Assembly: GCA_016709875.1 (NCBI GenBank)
Contig: JADJLZ010000002.1
Span: forward strand, 558,001-622,000
Length of the DNA stretch: 64,000 bases
DNA from: Planctomycetota bacterium
GTDB taxonomy: Bacteria; Planctomycetota; UBA1135; GCA-002686595
Reading direction: 5' to 3'
Of this stretch, positions 33,712 to 42,752 are shown piece by piece (the first letter of the stretch is position 1; each line of letters starts with the position of its first letter). The notes beneath the pieces were generated by a model. The model had not been told where the DNA came from. It saw only the letters and a program-made list of their open reading frames with translations, and ran no database searches. The position numbers were made by a program, and so were the translations under genes.

Positions 33712-34091
33712 CGCTGCCTGGGGAGCAAGCGTGTTGCCAAGCCGAGCCCAGGGCTCGAAGTCCCTGTCCCTACGTGGCTTGCGCCATCGGCTCGCCGCGG
33801 GTGGGCGATTCGCCGCAGGAAAAGGGTTCTCGAATTCATGTTCGATCCGGGTTCGAGCGCGAACAAATCGCGCGCGGCGCCCGTCCTTCGAGTGCCTTCT
33901 TGGGCCTGGACGAATCCGTCCCCCTGCTTCGAACATGAGCGCAGGGCGCCACCCCGGGCGCGTTCTCGCCTGGCGGGGTAAGCTTTTCTGGACCGGCTCA
34001 CTCGTAAGAACCCCAGCCGGAGCCCATGCGGTCCGCTTTCGCCCGTGCGAGAGCCGGGTCCTGCAGCGCGGTTCCCTACACAAGACTCCTC
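33712..34091. other. Divergent intergenic region, fliK / beta-propeller cytochrome
   Basis: 380 bases. The fliK side holds the sigma-54-like site. The rest shows only a GTTCG-AGCG-CGAAC palindrome near 33851-33864 and no supported gene. No promoter for the plus-strand gene could be assigned. Confidence 0.4.
33724..33740 (-). promoter_or_regulatory. Candidate sigma-54 (-24/-12) promoter of the fliK operon
   Basis: On the minus strand TTGGCAACACGCTTGCT fits TGGCAC-N5-TTGCW with one mismatch and correct spacing. It ends 13 bases before the fliK ATG. It shares TTGGCAA..CGCTTGC and almost the same distance to the start codon with the flgF site, which strengthens both. Confidence 0.62.
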
Positions 34092-37016
34092 ATGCGACTC
34101 CAAAGCAGCCTCAGCCTCCTCTCGTTCCTCATCGCGCTCTCTCTTCCCGAGTCTGCTTCCGCTCAGCACGCGCAGGTCTCCAACGTGGCCGTCCAGCCTG
34201 GGAACCCCAGCCGCGTGTGGGTCTGCAACAAGGACAACGGCACCGTCTCGGTGGTCGACGTCTCGACGAGCCAGATCGTGGCCGAGATCCCGACGGGCGT
34301 GCACCCAAGCTCACTGTGCTTCGACCCCTCCGGCTCGCGCGTCTTCGTCGCCAACCGGCGCGGCAACGTGCCGGTCGACAAGAGCTTCATCACGCCCTTT
34401 GACGGCAGCGAACTGCGCGGGACCGTGAGCGTGATCGACCTCGCGTCCCTGGCCGTCACGAACACGCTCTCCGACGTCGGCGTCGAACCCTACGGCATCG
34501 CGACCGCGCCGAACGGCAAGTACTTCGCCGTCTCCGGCACGCGCCAGGGCACGCTCAAGTTCTACGATACGAACACGCTCGCCCCGCTCCTGACGCTGCA
34601 GTTCCCGCGCGACCTGAGCCAGATCCCCAGCGGCCTGACGATGGCCGACGTGGACGCCAATCGCGACGGCGTGGCCGACACCGGCGACCCGCGCGGCTTC
34701 GTGATCCGCTCCGACAGCCAGCGCATCTTCGTCGTGCACCACAAGTCGTCCTACGTCTCGGTGGTCGACGTGACGCTGAACGCCAGCGGCCTGCCGACGG
34801 CCGCGAGCGTACTCGCGAAGGTCAACGTCGATGAGTACCCCTTCGACCCGGTCTTCAACCCGGTCCCGGTGCGAACGATCCAGAGCCAGGGCAAGCCGCG
34901 CTTCCTCGAGGACATCGCGCTCTCACCCGACGGAACGCACCTCGCGGTCCCGCACGTGCTGCACAACGTCAACCACGACGTGAACTTCAACTTCGGGCCG
35001 GGCCTCGCGGGCAACTTCGCCAACCGCGTGTACCCCGCGCTGACGATCCTCGACGCGCTCACGAACAGCTTCGGCCAGCCGGGTGACGGCTCGCGCCGGC
35101 TGCACAATGAGCTCTCCGACCCGATGCATCCCGCGGAGTTCGTGCCCTACGGCCGCGGGTCGCGGACGGCGAACGGCGGGCTGCCGACGCTGGGCGGGAC
35201 CGGCAATCCGATCCCCGGCTCGACGATCACCTTCGTGGTCGACGGCATGACCCCGGGTCAGTCCGCGGTGCTGCTGCTCGGCATGACCGAAGCGCACCTG
35301 CAGATGGGCAACGCAGGCACGCTGCTGCTGCGCCCGCGCGTCACGATCCCGATGGTCGGCAACTCGGCGATCTTCACGGTTCCCGCGAGCATGGCCAACC
35401 TCACCGGCCTCGCGCAGGTGCTCGTCACCGATCTCTCGGGCCAGCAGGCGTACTCGACCGGCCTGCGCTTCGTGATCGGCACCGCGGGCCACGGCCTCAA
35501 CAAGCTCGGCTACCGCGCCGGGCAGCCGCAGTTCGCGCGCTACAGCCCCAGCGGCAACTCGCTGCTGATGCTGAACCGCGGCTCGGAGGACCTCTTCCTG
35601 TACAAGGTCAGCGGCAACGACCTCGAACTGCAGTCGGTCTTCCCGCCGCGCCATGCCTTCACCCCGCGCGCGGCGCTCGACACGACCAGCCCGATGGGCG
35701 ACCTGCCGCTCGGCATGGCGGTCGTGCCCGACCTCTCCACGCCCAACGACGACGCGATCGTATACGTGATCAACGAGGTCACGCGCACGCTCTCCGTGCT
35801 GCGCGTGGACTGGGCCACGGGCACGATCCACAAGCTGCGCGACCAGATCCACACGCACTCGGGCCCGGATGCGATGACGGACTCGCAGATCCTGGGCGAG
35901 GAAGTGTTCGAGGACGCCTCGCGCCCGCAGACCTCGGGCAACTTCAACAACTCGTGCGCCTCCTGCCACTTCGAGGGCGGCGAGGACGCCAACATCTGGC
36001 AGCGCTCGAACGGCCCGCGCAGCACGATGCCGAGCTACGGCGGCACGCTGGGCACCGGCCTGATCCTGTGGAAGGGCGTGCGCCTCAACATGGGCGAAAC
36101 CGGCCCGATGTTCGGTGGCGAGAACGGCGGCACCGGCATCCTCACCGACGCCGAGCAGGCCGCGCTGCGCGACTACCACGAGGTGATCCCCTTCCCGCTC
36201 AACCCGAACCTCAACCCTGTCGGCAGCGGCTACAGCACGCTCGCGGCGCTGGGCAAGGACCTCTACTTCGGGTTCAACGACACGGGCCTCAACCCGACCT
36301 TGCGCCACGCCGGTTGCGCGGTCTGCCACCCGGACTTCGAGTCGAACCCGGGCAGCTTCCCCGGTCCGCGCATGTACACGGCGGACTTCCTCAACCCGCT
36401 GCTCTCGCACGGCGAGACGATCGGCCAGCTCGATCCGACCTGCTTCTCGCTGCAGCAGAACATCGTCGCGATCAACATCCGCAACGTGAACACTGCGGCG
36501 AACGGCGACATCGACGGCGACGGACTCCCCGACCCCGACCGCAACTCGGACGGCTACGTCGACCTCGAGACCTACAACATCATGAACGTGGACAAGGACG
36601 ACGGCTTCCGCCGCGACGACGGGAACAGCTACCTGTGCCCCTGCGACCCGGCGACGGACGCGAACTGCGACCAGGCGAACCCGTTCACCTTCTTCCTGCG
36701 CAACAAGTCGCTCTTCTCGATCCCGCAGAAGATGGGCGTGTTCGCGAGTGGCCCGTACTTCCACGATCACGCCGCGTACTCGCTGCGCGCGCTGCTCGAC
36801 CCGGACGTGCAGGCTCTCAGCCCCGTGTACGGCTCGCCGGCCTTCCCGGGCCAGCAGCCCTATCCCGGCCTGAACAAGATCTTCAACGAAGTGCACGACC
36901 TGCGCGGCCACGAGCAGTTCGTCCAGGGCATCTCGAAGGTGCAGCTCACGCTGCAGTCGGGAACGAACATCGACAACGACATCGAAGCGCTGCTCGCGTA
37001 CATCAAGTCGCTGTAG
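34092..37016 (+). CDS. Secreted YVTN beta-propeller protein fused to a dihaem cytochrome c peroxidase-like domain
   Basis: 974 residues from ATG 34092, with a signal peptide (LSLLSFLIALSLPESASA). Residues about 25-360 form a YVTN-type propeller: VWVCNKDNGTVSVVDVSTSQ, VFVANRRGNVPV and GTVSVIDLASLAVTNTLSDV. A central beta domain without propeller motifs lies at about 370-470, followed by more propeller-like strands. The C-terminal 350 residues carry two CXXCH motifs (SCASCH near 621, GCAVCH near 741) and the peroxidase-family signature SGPYFHDHAAYSLRALLDP near 888. Related MauG/CcpA-type proteins reduce peroxide or oxidise substrates in the periplasm; the function of the fusion is unknown. It stands alone between two hairpin-bounded regions. 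Confidence 0.82.
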   Translation: MRLQSSLSLLSFLIALSLPESASAQHAQVSNVAVQPGNPSRVWVCNKDNGTVSVVDVSTSQIVAEIPTGVHPSSLCFDPSGSRVFVANRRGNVPVDKSFITPFDGSELRGTVSVIDLASLAVTNTLSDVGVEPYGIATAPNGKYFAVSGTRQGTLKFYDTNTLAPLLTLQFPRDLSQIPSGLTMADVDANRDGVADTGDPRGFVIRSDSQRIFVVHHKSSYVSVVDVTLNASGLPTAASVLAKVNVDEYPFDPVFNPVPVRTIQSQGKPRFLEDIALSPDGTHLAVPHVLHNVNHDVNFNFGPGLAGNFANRVYPALTILDALTNSFGQPGDGSRRLHNELSDPMHPAEFVPYGRGSRTANGGLPTLGGTGNPIPGSTITFVVDGMTPGQSAVLLLGMTEAHLQMGNAGTLLLRPRVTIPMVGNSAIFTVPASMANLTGLAQVLVTDLSGQQAYSTGLRFVIGTAGHGLNKLGYRAGQPQFARYSPSGNSLLMLNRGSEDLFLYKVSGNDLELQSVFPPRHAFTPRAALDTTSPMGDLPLGMAVVPDLSTPNDDAIVYVINEVTRTLSVLRVDWATGTIHKLRDQIHTHSGPDAMTDSQILGEEVFEDASRPQTSGNFNNSCASCHFEGGEDANIWQRSNGPRSTMPSYGGTLGTGLILWKGVRLNMGETGPMFGGENGGTGILTDAEQAALRDYHEVIPFPLNPNLNPVGSGYSTLAALGKDLYFGFNDTGLNPTLRHAGCAVCHPDFESNPGSFPGPRMYTADFLNPLLSHGETIGQLDPTCFSLQQNIVAINIRNVNTAANGDIDGDGLPDPDRNSDGYVDLETYNIMNVDKDDGFRRDDGNSYLCPCDPATDANCDQANPFTFFLRNKSLFSIPQKMGVFASGPYFHDHAAYSLRALLDPDVQALSPVYGSPAFPGQQPYPGLNKIFNEVHDLRGHEQFVQGISKVQLTLQSGTNIDNDIEALLAYIKSL

Positions 37017-37038
37017 TTCTCGAGAGCTTTCGCACTTC

Positions 37039-37077
37039 ATCCGGCCGCGGCGCTGCAAGCGTCGCGGCCGGATTCGT
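37039..37077. terminator. Bidirectional terminator hairpin between the propeller-cytochrome gene and rpiA
   Basis: A 15-bp stem with one G-U pair (37039-37053 with 37059-37073), a 5-base loop TGCAA, then TCGTT on the plus strand. It lies between two converging genes. Confidence 0.7.
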
Positions 37078-37773
37078 TCAGCGCTCGCGCACCTGGAGCG
37101 TGCCGTCGTTCTTGCCGACGACCAGCACGTGCGCGAGGCCGAGGAACAGGCCGCTCTCGACGATCCCCGGGATCGTGCGCAGCGTGCGCTCGAGCCCTTC
37201 GGGGTCCTCGATCCCCGACGCGAAGGAGCAGTCGAGCACCGCGTTGCCATTGTCGGTGCGGTAGCTCTGCCCGGCGTGCCGGCGTTCCTTGGGGGTGCAG
37301 CAAAGGCGCGCGATCGCGCGCGCGACGCTGGGCACTGCGAAGGGCACGACCTCCACCGGCAGGGCGAAGCTCGTCCCGAGCTTCGGCACGACCTTGCCCT
37401 CGCCGACGACGATCACCATGCGGCGTGCCAGGGTGGCGACCACCTTTTCGCGCAGCAGCGCACCCCCGCCGCCCTTCACCATGCGAAAGCTCGGGTCGAT
37501 CTCGTCCGCGCCGTCGATGCCGAGGTCGAGCGACTCGACCGCCCCAAGGTCCACGAGCGGGATGCCCCACTCGCGCGCCTTGCGCTCGGTGTCGAGCGAG
37601 GTCGGGACACCGCGCACGCGCAGGCCCTCGCTCCGGATCCGCTCGGCGAGGCGCAGCAGGCTGAAGTGCACCGTCGACCCGGTCCCAAGGCCCAGGGTCA
37701 TGCCGTCTTCGACGAAGTCCGCGGCCCGGGCTCCGGCGAGCGCCTTGGGGTCGGGGGTCGGGGGGGTGGCCAC
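37078..37773 (-). CDS. rpiA: Ribose-5-phosphate isomerase A
   Basis: 231 residues, the standard RpiA length. Motifs: TLGLGTGSTVHFSLLRLAER (phosphate-binding), LDLGIDGADEIDP with the catalytic Asp pair, MVKGGGGALLREKVVATLAR with the active-site Lys and Glu, and VVGEGKVVPKLG. The GTG start at 37773 is chosen because AGGA lies about 10 bases upstream and the product begins near the family start. It interconverts ribose 5-phosphate and ribulose 5-phosphate in the cytoplasm. Divergent from feoA. Confidence 0.93.
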   Translation of the reverse strand: MATPPTPDPKALAGARAADFVEDGMTLGLGTGSTVHFSLLRLAERIRSEGLRVRGVPTSLDTERKAREWGIPLVDLGAVESLDLGIDGADEIDPSFRMVKGGGGALLREKVVATLARRMVIVVGEGKVVPKLGTSFALPVEVVPFAVPSVARAIARLCCTPKERRHAGQSYRTDNGNAVLDCSFASGIEDPEGLERTLRTIPGIVESGLFLGLAHVLVVGKNDGTLQVRER

Positions 37774-37896
37774 GCGAGGTGATCCTACTCGTCGCGCTCC
37801 CCTGATTCCGCCCCCTCCCCGGGCCTGGCCTGTGCCCTTTCCCCCGCTCGGCCTACGCACTCAAGCCCTGGCCAGGGGCTGGACGATAGGCTATCC

Positions 37897-37911
37897 TGAG
37901 ACCCAGTCTCA
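37897..37911. promoter_or_regulatory. Fur-like inverted repeat upstream of feoA
   Basis: TGAGACCCAGTCTCA is a perfect 6-3-6 inverted repeat eight bases before the feoA ATG. Its TGAGA..N..TCTCA arms resemble Fur boxes of the TGAGAAT-N-ATTCTCA type. A second small palindrome GATAG-G-CTATC (37885-37895) adjoins it. An iron-responsive repressor bound here would block feoAB. Confidence 0.5.
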
Positions 37912-37918
37912 TTTAGAC

Positions 37919-38149
37919 ATGCGCCCCCTGTCCGAGCTCCGACCCGGCGACTGCGCCCGCCTCACCCGCGTGGGCGGAGAGCGCGGTTTCTGCAGGCGAC
38001 TGATGGAGATGGGTTTCCTGCCCGGCACCCAGGTGCGCCTGGTGCGCGCGGTCGGGATCGGCGACCTGATCGAGATCGAGGTGCGCGGTGCGCACATCAG
38101 CCTGCGGCGCAGCGAAGCGCAGGCCCTGTTCCTCGAGCGGCCTCGATGA
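37919..38149 (+). CDS. feoA: FeoA, cytoplasmic SH3-like accessory protein of ferrous iron transport
   Basis: 76 residues, the usual FeoA size. LSELRPGDCARLTRVGGERG, the LMEMGFLPGTQVRLVRAVGI motif and EIEVRGAHISLRRSEAQAL make the SH3-like beta barrel. The ATGA overlap with feoB shows translational coupling. FeoA is thought to modulate the FeoB G domain. Confidence 0.93.
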   Translation: MRPLSELRPGDCARLTRVGGERGFCRRLMEMGFLPGTQVRLVRAVGIGDLIEIEVRGAHISLRRSEAQALFLERPR

Positions 38150-40344
38150 CCTCCACTCCCGCAGCCCCCCGCGCCACGCGGCGCGCGCGGGTCGCGATCG
38201 CCGGCAATCCCAACACCGGCAAGACGACCGTCTTCAACCGCCTCACCGGCGCGCACCAGAAGGTCGGCAACTACGCCGGCGTGACGGTCGAAATCCACGA
38301 GGGCCGGCTGGCGCTCCAGAAGAGCGGAACGGTCGACTTGCTCGACGTGCCCGGCGCCTACAGCCTCTCCGCGCGCAGCCGCGAGGAAGAGCTCGCGATC
38401 CAGGCCATCGCCGGGCTCGAGCCCTTCGCCTCGCCCGATCTCGTGGTCGTCGTCGCCGACGCGACGCAGCTCTCGCGCAACCTCTACTTCGTGCTGCAGG
38501 TGCTCGAGCTCGGCCTGCCGTGCGTGATCGCGCTCAACATGACGGACATGCTGGCCGAGCGCGGCCTGGTCGTGGACGTGCGAGCGCTGGAGCAGGAGCT
38601 CGGGGTCCCCGTCGTCGAGACCACCGGCACGAGCGGCAAGGGTCTCGCGGAGCTGCGCGAGCGCATCGACGACGCGCTCGTGAACAACGCGCGCCACGTG
38701 CCGCGCAATCTGACCAGCAGCCTCGGCCCACAGCTCGCCGAGGACCTCGCGCTGGTCTCGGAGGCGATTCCGCTCTACTGGTCGCGCGGGAGCCAGGAGC
38801 GCAAGCGCGCGCTCGCGCTGTGGGCGCTGATCTCCATCGACGACAACGACGAGCTCGCGGACGTGCCCGCCGCATTGCGCGCCAGCGTGCTCGAGCGCCG
38901 CGCGCTCGCCGCCGCAGAGGGACGCTCGATCGACACCGAGATCGTGCAGACGCGCTACTCCTGGATCGACAGCCGCATGCCGAGCTTCCTCAAGGAAGCG
39001 GGCACGCGGCCGCGCAGCCGCACCGAGCGCATCGACGCGGTCCTGCTCAACCCCGTCGCGGGCTTCCTGATCTTCCTCTTGCTGATGGGGATCGTGTTCC
39101 AGTCGTTGTTCACGTGGGCGAGCCCGCTGATGGGCGTGATCGAAGGCATCTTCGACAGCTTCGCGGGCTGGCTGCGCGACGTGCTGCCCGCGGGAGTCGG
39201 CCGCGAATTCGTGACCGAGGGCCTCATCGCGGGCGTGGGCAGCGTGCTCGTGTTCCTGCCGCAGATCCTGATGCTGTTCCTCTTCATCGGGCTGATGGAG
39301 GACACCGGCTACATGGCGCGCGCGGCCTTCCTGATGGACCGCGTGATGCGCTCGATCGGGCTCTCGGGGCGCGCCTTCGTGCCGATGATCTCGGGCTACG
39401 CCTGCGCCGTGCCCGCGATCCTCGCCACGCGCACAATGGAGCGCCAGCGCGACCGCACGCTGACGATGCTCGTGATCCCGCTGATGACCTGCTCGGCGCG
39501 GCTGCCCGTGTACGCGCTGATCATCGGCGCGCTGTTCCCGGTCAGCCACGTCTTCGGGTTCGTGCCGGTGCAGGGCCTGCTGATGGTCGGCATGTATCTT
39601 TTCAGCACGGTCACGGCCCTGGTCGCGGCGGCGGTGCTTTCGCGCACGCTCTTCAAGGCCAAGACGCCGCCGTTGATCCTGGAGCTGCCGCCCTACCGCG
39701 TGCCGCACCTGCCTTCGGTGCTGCGGATGATGTGGCAGCGCAGCCGCGCCTTCCTGCAGCAGGCCGGCGGCGTGATCCTCGTCTGCACGGTCGTGCTCTG
39801 GGCGATGCTGCATTTCCCGCGCGATCCGCTGCGCACCTCCTCCTACGAGGCGCAGCGCCAGGCACTGGTCGAGAAAGGCCAGTCGCACGCGGAGCTCGAT
39901 GCACGCGAGGCGGCCGAGAACATGCGCCGCAGCCTCGGCGGCCGGCTCGGCCATGCGATCGAGCCCGTCATCTCTCCGCTGGGTTTCGACTGGAAGATCG
40001 GGATCGGCCTCGTGGGCGCCTTCGCCGCGCGCGAGGTCTTCGTCACGACCATGGGCGTCGTCTACGGCGCCGGCAACGACGCGGACGAGGCCAGCACCAC
40101 GCTGCGCGACAAGATCAAGGCCGAGTCGCGCGCCGACGGCAAGCCGGTCTACACGCCGCTCGTCGGTCTCTCGCTGATGATCTTCTTCGCGCTCGCGTGC
40201 CAGTGCATGAGCACGCTCGCCGCGGTGAAGCGCGAGACGCAGGGCTGGAAGTGGCCCATCTTCCTCTTCGCCTACATGAGCGTGCTGGCCTGGATCGCGA
40301 GCTTCGCTGTCTACCAGGGCGGCCGCGCGCTCGGATTCGACTGA
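38146..40344 (+). CDS. feoB: Ferrous iron transporter FeoB
   Basis: 732 residues. The N-terminal G domain has G1 GNPNTGKTT (20-28), the G2 Thr in NYAGVTVEIHEG, G3 DVPGAYSL, and G4 NMTD. A helical guanine-dissociation-inhibitor-like domain (about 180-260) and a polytopic membrane domain follow, with the Gate regions CAVPAILATRTMERQRDRTL and GLVGAFAAREVFVTTMG. It imports Fe(II) across the inner membrane. The high iron demand of the nearby multihaem cytochromes may be relevant, but Feo is widespread. It converges on the DsbD-like gene with a 10-base gap. Confidence 0.95.
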   Translation: MTSTPAAPRATRRARVAIAGNPNTGKTTVFNRLTGAHQKVGNYAGVTVEIHEGRLALQKSGTVDLLDVPGAYSLSARSREEELAIQAIAGLEPFASPDLVVVVADATQLSRNLYFVLQVLELGLPCVIALNMTDMLAERGLVVDVRALEQELGVPVVETTGTSGKGLAELRERIDDALVNNARHVPRNLTSSLGPQLAEDLALVSEAIPLYWSRGSQERKRALALWALISIDDNDELADVPAALRASVLERRALAAAEGRSIDTEIVQTRYSWIDSRMPSFLKEAGTRPRSRTERIDAVLLNPVAGFLIFLLLMGIVFQSLFTWASPLMGVIEGIFDSFAGWLRDVLPAGVGREFVTEGLIAGVGSVLVFLPQILMLFLFIGLMEDTGYMARAAFLMDRVMRSIGLSGRAFVPMISGYACAVPAILATRTMERQRDRTLTMLVIPLMTCSARLPVYALIIGALFPVSHVFGFVPVQGLLMVGMYLFSTVTALVAAAVLSRTLFKAKTPPLILELPPYRVPHLPSVLRMMWQRSRAFLQQAGGVILVCTVVLWAMLHFPRDPLRTSSYEAQRQALVEKGQSHAELDAREAAENMRRSLGGRLGHAIEPVISPLGFDWKIGIGLVGAFAAREVFVTTMGVVYGAGNDADEASTTLRDKIKAESRADGKPVYTPLVGLSLMIFFALACQCMSTLAAVKRETQGWKWPIFLFAYMSVLAWIASFAVYQGGRALGFD

Positions 40345-40354
40345 CGCGCGCGGC

Positions 40355-42724
40355 TCAGCGCGTGCCGCGCAGGAACGCGAGGAACTCCTGCTCGCCGGTC
40401 TTGCCGTCTGCGCGGCGCAGCACCGCACCCGTCTGCGGGTCGAGGATGAGGTAGATCGGATTGGCGCTGGAGTGCGCCATCTCGTCCTGGCGCTTGCGGA
40501 TCTCGCCCCCGCGAGCACCGTCGTAGTGCAGCCTGGCCTCGATCAACTTGTTGAGCTCGCCGGCGACCGCCGGCCGGAGAAAGATGTCCTTCTCCATTTG
40601 CCTGCAGTTCACTCATGTATGGCCGGTGAAGTTCACGAGCAGCACCTTGTGCTCGTCCTTCGCCTGCGCCAGCGCCTGGTCGAAGTCGTCGATGACGATC
40701 GGCCAGGTCTCGGCCTTGCCGCCGTGCTTTCCGCCTTGCAGCGCGGAGATCGAGTTCGAATAGGGCGGCACGATCGCCGTCATGATGCTGTCGAGCTTGT
40801 TCCCGAGCGCGCCGTAGCCGCAGTACAGCGAGAGCATCAGGAAGAAGAGGCCCGCGACCATGCGCCCCGGCGAGACCTCGGTCGTGCCCTCGTCCTTGAG
40901 GCGGATCATCCCGAACAGGTAGAGCGCCGTGGCGACGAAGATCGCGACCCAGATCGCGAGGAATAGCTCGCGCGAGAGCCACTGCCAGTTCCAGACCAGA
41001 TCGACGTTCGAGATGAACTTCATCGCGGCCGCGATCTCGACGAAGCCCAGCGTGACCTTGAGCGTGTGCATCCACTCGCCGCTCTTGGGGATCGCCTTGA
41101 CCTTGCCGGGGATCATCGAGAGCCCGACGAAGGGCACGGCCATCGTCAAGCCGAAGACCGCCATGCCCAGCGCCACGCGTCCGATACCCGCCCCGCTCGA
41201 GGCGCCGGCCGAGAGCAGCGTTCCGACGAAGGGCGCCGTGCAGGTGAACGAGGTCACGACCAGCAGCGCCCCCATCAGGAACACGCCGCCGAGTCCGCCC
41301 TTCGCGGAGGCCTGGCCGGCCATGTTGAGCAGGAACGCCGGCGGCTGCAGGTTCACGGCACCGAAGAGCGCCAGCGCGAAGAAGATGAACATCAAGCCGA
41401 TCACGAGGTTCGTGATCGGATGCGAGGCGAAGATCACGATCGGCGGTCCGATGATCACGCCGATCAGCACGAAGGTGGCGACGATCCCGACGCCGTAGGC
41501 GAGCGAGAGCGGCAGCGTGCTGCCCTGGCGCTGCGAGGCCTGCTTGGTGAAGTAGCTGATCGTGATCGGAATCATCGGGTACGTGCAGGGCATCAGCAGC
41601 GTGAAGAGGCCCCACCCGACCGCCGAGAGCAGGAAGATCCACAGGCCCGAGTTCTCGGGCTTCGCGGGCGCGGCCGCCGCGGTGGGCTTCAGCGTCGGCG
41701 TGGTCGCGGCGGACTTCGCCGCAAAGAGCGCGTCCTCGCCCTTGCCGACGTAGCTGAGCTCCTCCTCGTAGTCGCTGCAGCCCTTCGCGTCGCAGGTCTG
41801 CCCCGTGATCGTCGCCGTGATCGCGTCCAGTTGCGCGAGGGGCTTCGTGCGCTTGCCCTTCGCACGCAGCACGAAGGTGCCGGTGTGCTCGTAGGCCGTG
41901 GACTTCTCGCCGGCGATGTCCTCGTCGACGTGCTCGGGCTCGGGGTATTCGACCGGCTCGAACTCGAAACCCTCGGCGTCGAACTCGACCACGGTCGGCT
42001 TGCCGAGGGAGCTCTCGGTGCCCACGTCTGTCGCGTCCGGCCCGTGGTAGAGGTGGAAGTTCGGGGCGACCGTGACCTCGATGGCGACCTCGACCGCGTC
42101 TCCTGACTCGCGCGCGAAGAGCTTCGAGGAAGCCTTCATCTTGCTCGCCGAGGCGCCCGGCAGGGCGAAGGGGTTCGCGCTCTTCTGCGGCGCCGCGGTC
42201 GCGCTCGCGGGAGCATTCGCAGGAGCGCTCGGACCCCCAAAGAGCGCGTCGGGCCCGGAACCCTTGAACGCGAGCTCCTCCTGGTACTGCGTGCAGCCCT
42301 TCGCGTCGCAGGTCAGCCCGTTGATCGTCGCGTGGATCGCTTCGAGTTTCGCTCCGGGACTCGTGCGCTTGCCGCTCCCGTGCAGCACGAACGTTCCCTT
42401 GTGCTCGAGCGCCGTGTAGACGTCGTCGCCGATCTTGACCGTCTCGCGCTCGGGTTCGGGGTAGGTGAGCGGCCCGATCTCGAAGCCCTCCGCGTCGAAG
42501 TCGACGGTCGTCGGGAGGCCGCCTGCGTCCTGGTCCCCGACGTCCTGGGGGTTCGGCCCGTGGTAGAGGTGGAAACCGGGCTCGACGCTGACCTCGATTG
42601 CGATCTGGATCGCATCACCCTGCTCGCGCGCATAGAGCTTGGACGAGGCCTTCCACTCCTGCGCCTGGGCTGCGGGCAGCATCCAGACGAGGGCAGCGGC
42701 GAGGAAAAGCAGCGCTCGGTTCAT
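40355..42724 (-). CDS. dsbD: DsbD-like thiol:disulfide reductase, probable selenoprotein (in-frame TGA at active site)
   Basis: 789 residues if the TGA at 40613-40615 is read as selenocysteine (position 704). A signal peptide (LLFLAAALVWMLPAAQA) is followed by two tandem DsbD-alpha-like domains (about 25-150 and 190-325), each with a TCDAKGC redox pair. The eight-helix DsbD-beta membrane domain (about 350-620) has its two buried cysteines in LMPCTYPMIP and SFTCTAPFVG. The C-terminal thioredoxin domain reads NFTGHT-U-VNCRQMEKDIF, where relatives have CxNC. It continues intact to the cis-Pro region SANPIYLILD. It would carry cytoplasmic reducing power to the periplasm, for example for cytochrome c maturation. 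If TGA stops translation, a 703-residue protein without its thioredoxin domain results. Confidence 0.82.
40559..40595 (-). promoter_or_regulatory. Candidate bacterial SECIS hairpins downstream of the DsbD in-frame TGA
   Basis: Two hairpins follow the TGA on the minus strand. The proximal one has stem GGAGAA/TTCTCC at +18 to +37 and an 8-base loop starting GG at +24, inside the usual 16-37 base window for bacterial SECIS. The distal one is a perfect GCCGGC/GCCGGC stem with a GGTC loop at +45, the same loop bases as the E. coli fdhF element but further away. Either could recruit SelB. Confidence 0.5.
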
Positions 42725-42752
42725 GAGCCGGGGGGGTCCTTCGAAGGGCTGG

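Noticed and set aside
33851..33864. GTTCG-N4-CGAAC as a LexA/SOS box
   Set aside because: The known box is CGAAC-N4-GTTCG; the arms here are in the opposite order, and no SOS gene is adjacent.
40355..40615. The TGA in the dsbD-like gene as a simple nonsense mutation or separate small gene
   Set aside because: The stop falls exactly on the redox cysteine codon, the frame continues with a complete conserved thioredoxin end, and hairpins follow. A small gene starting with the next GTG would begin inside the active-site motif and has no ribosome site. A sequencing error is still possible.
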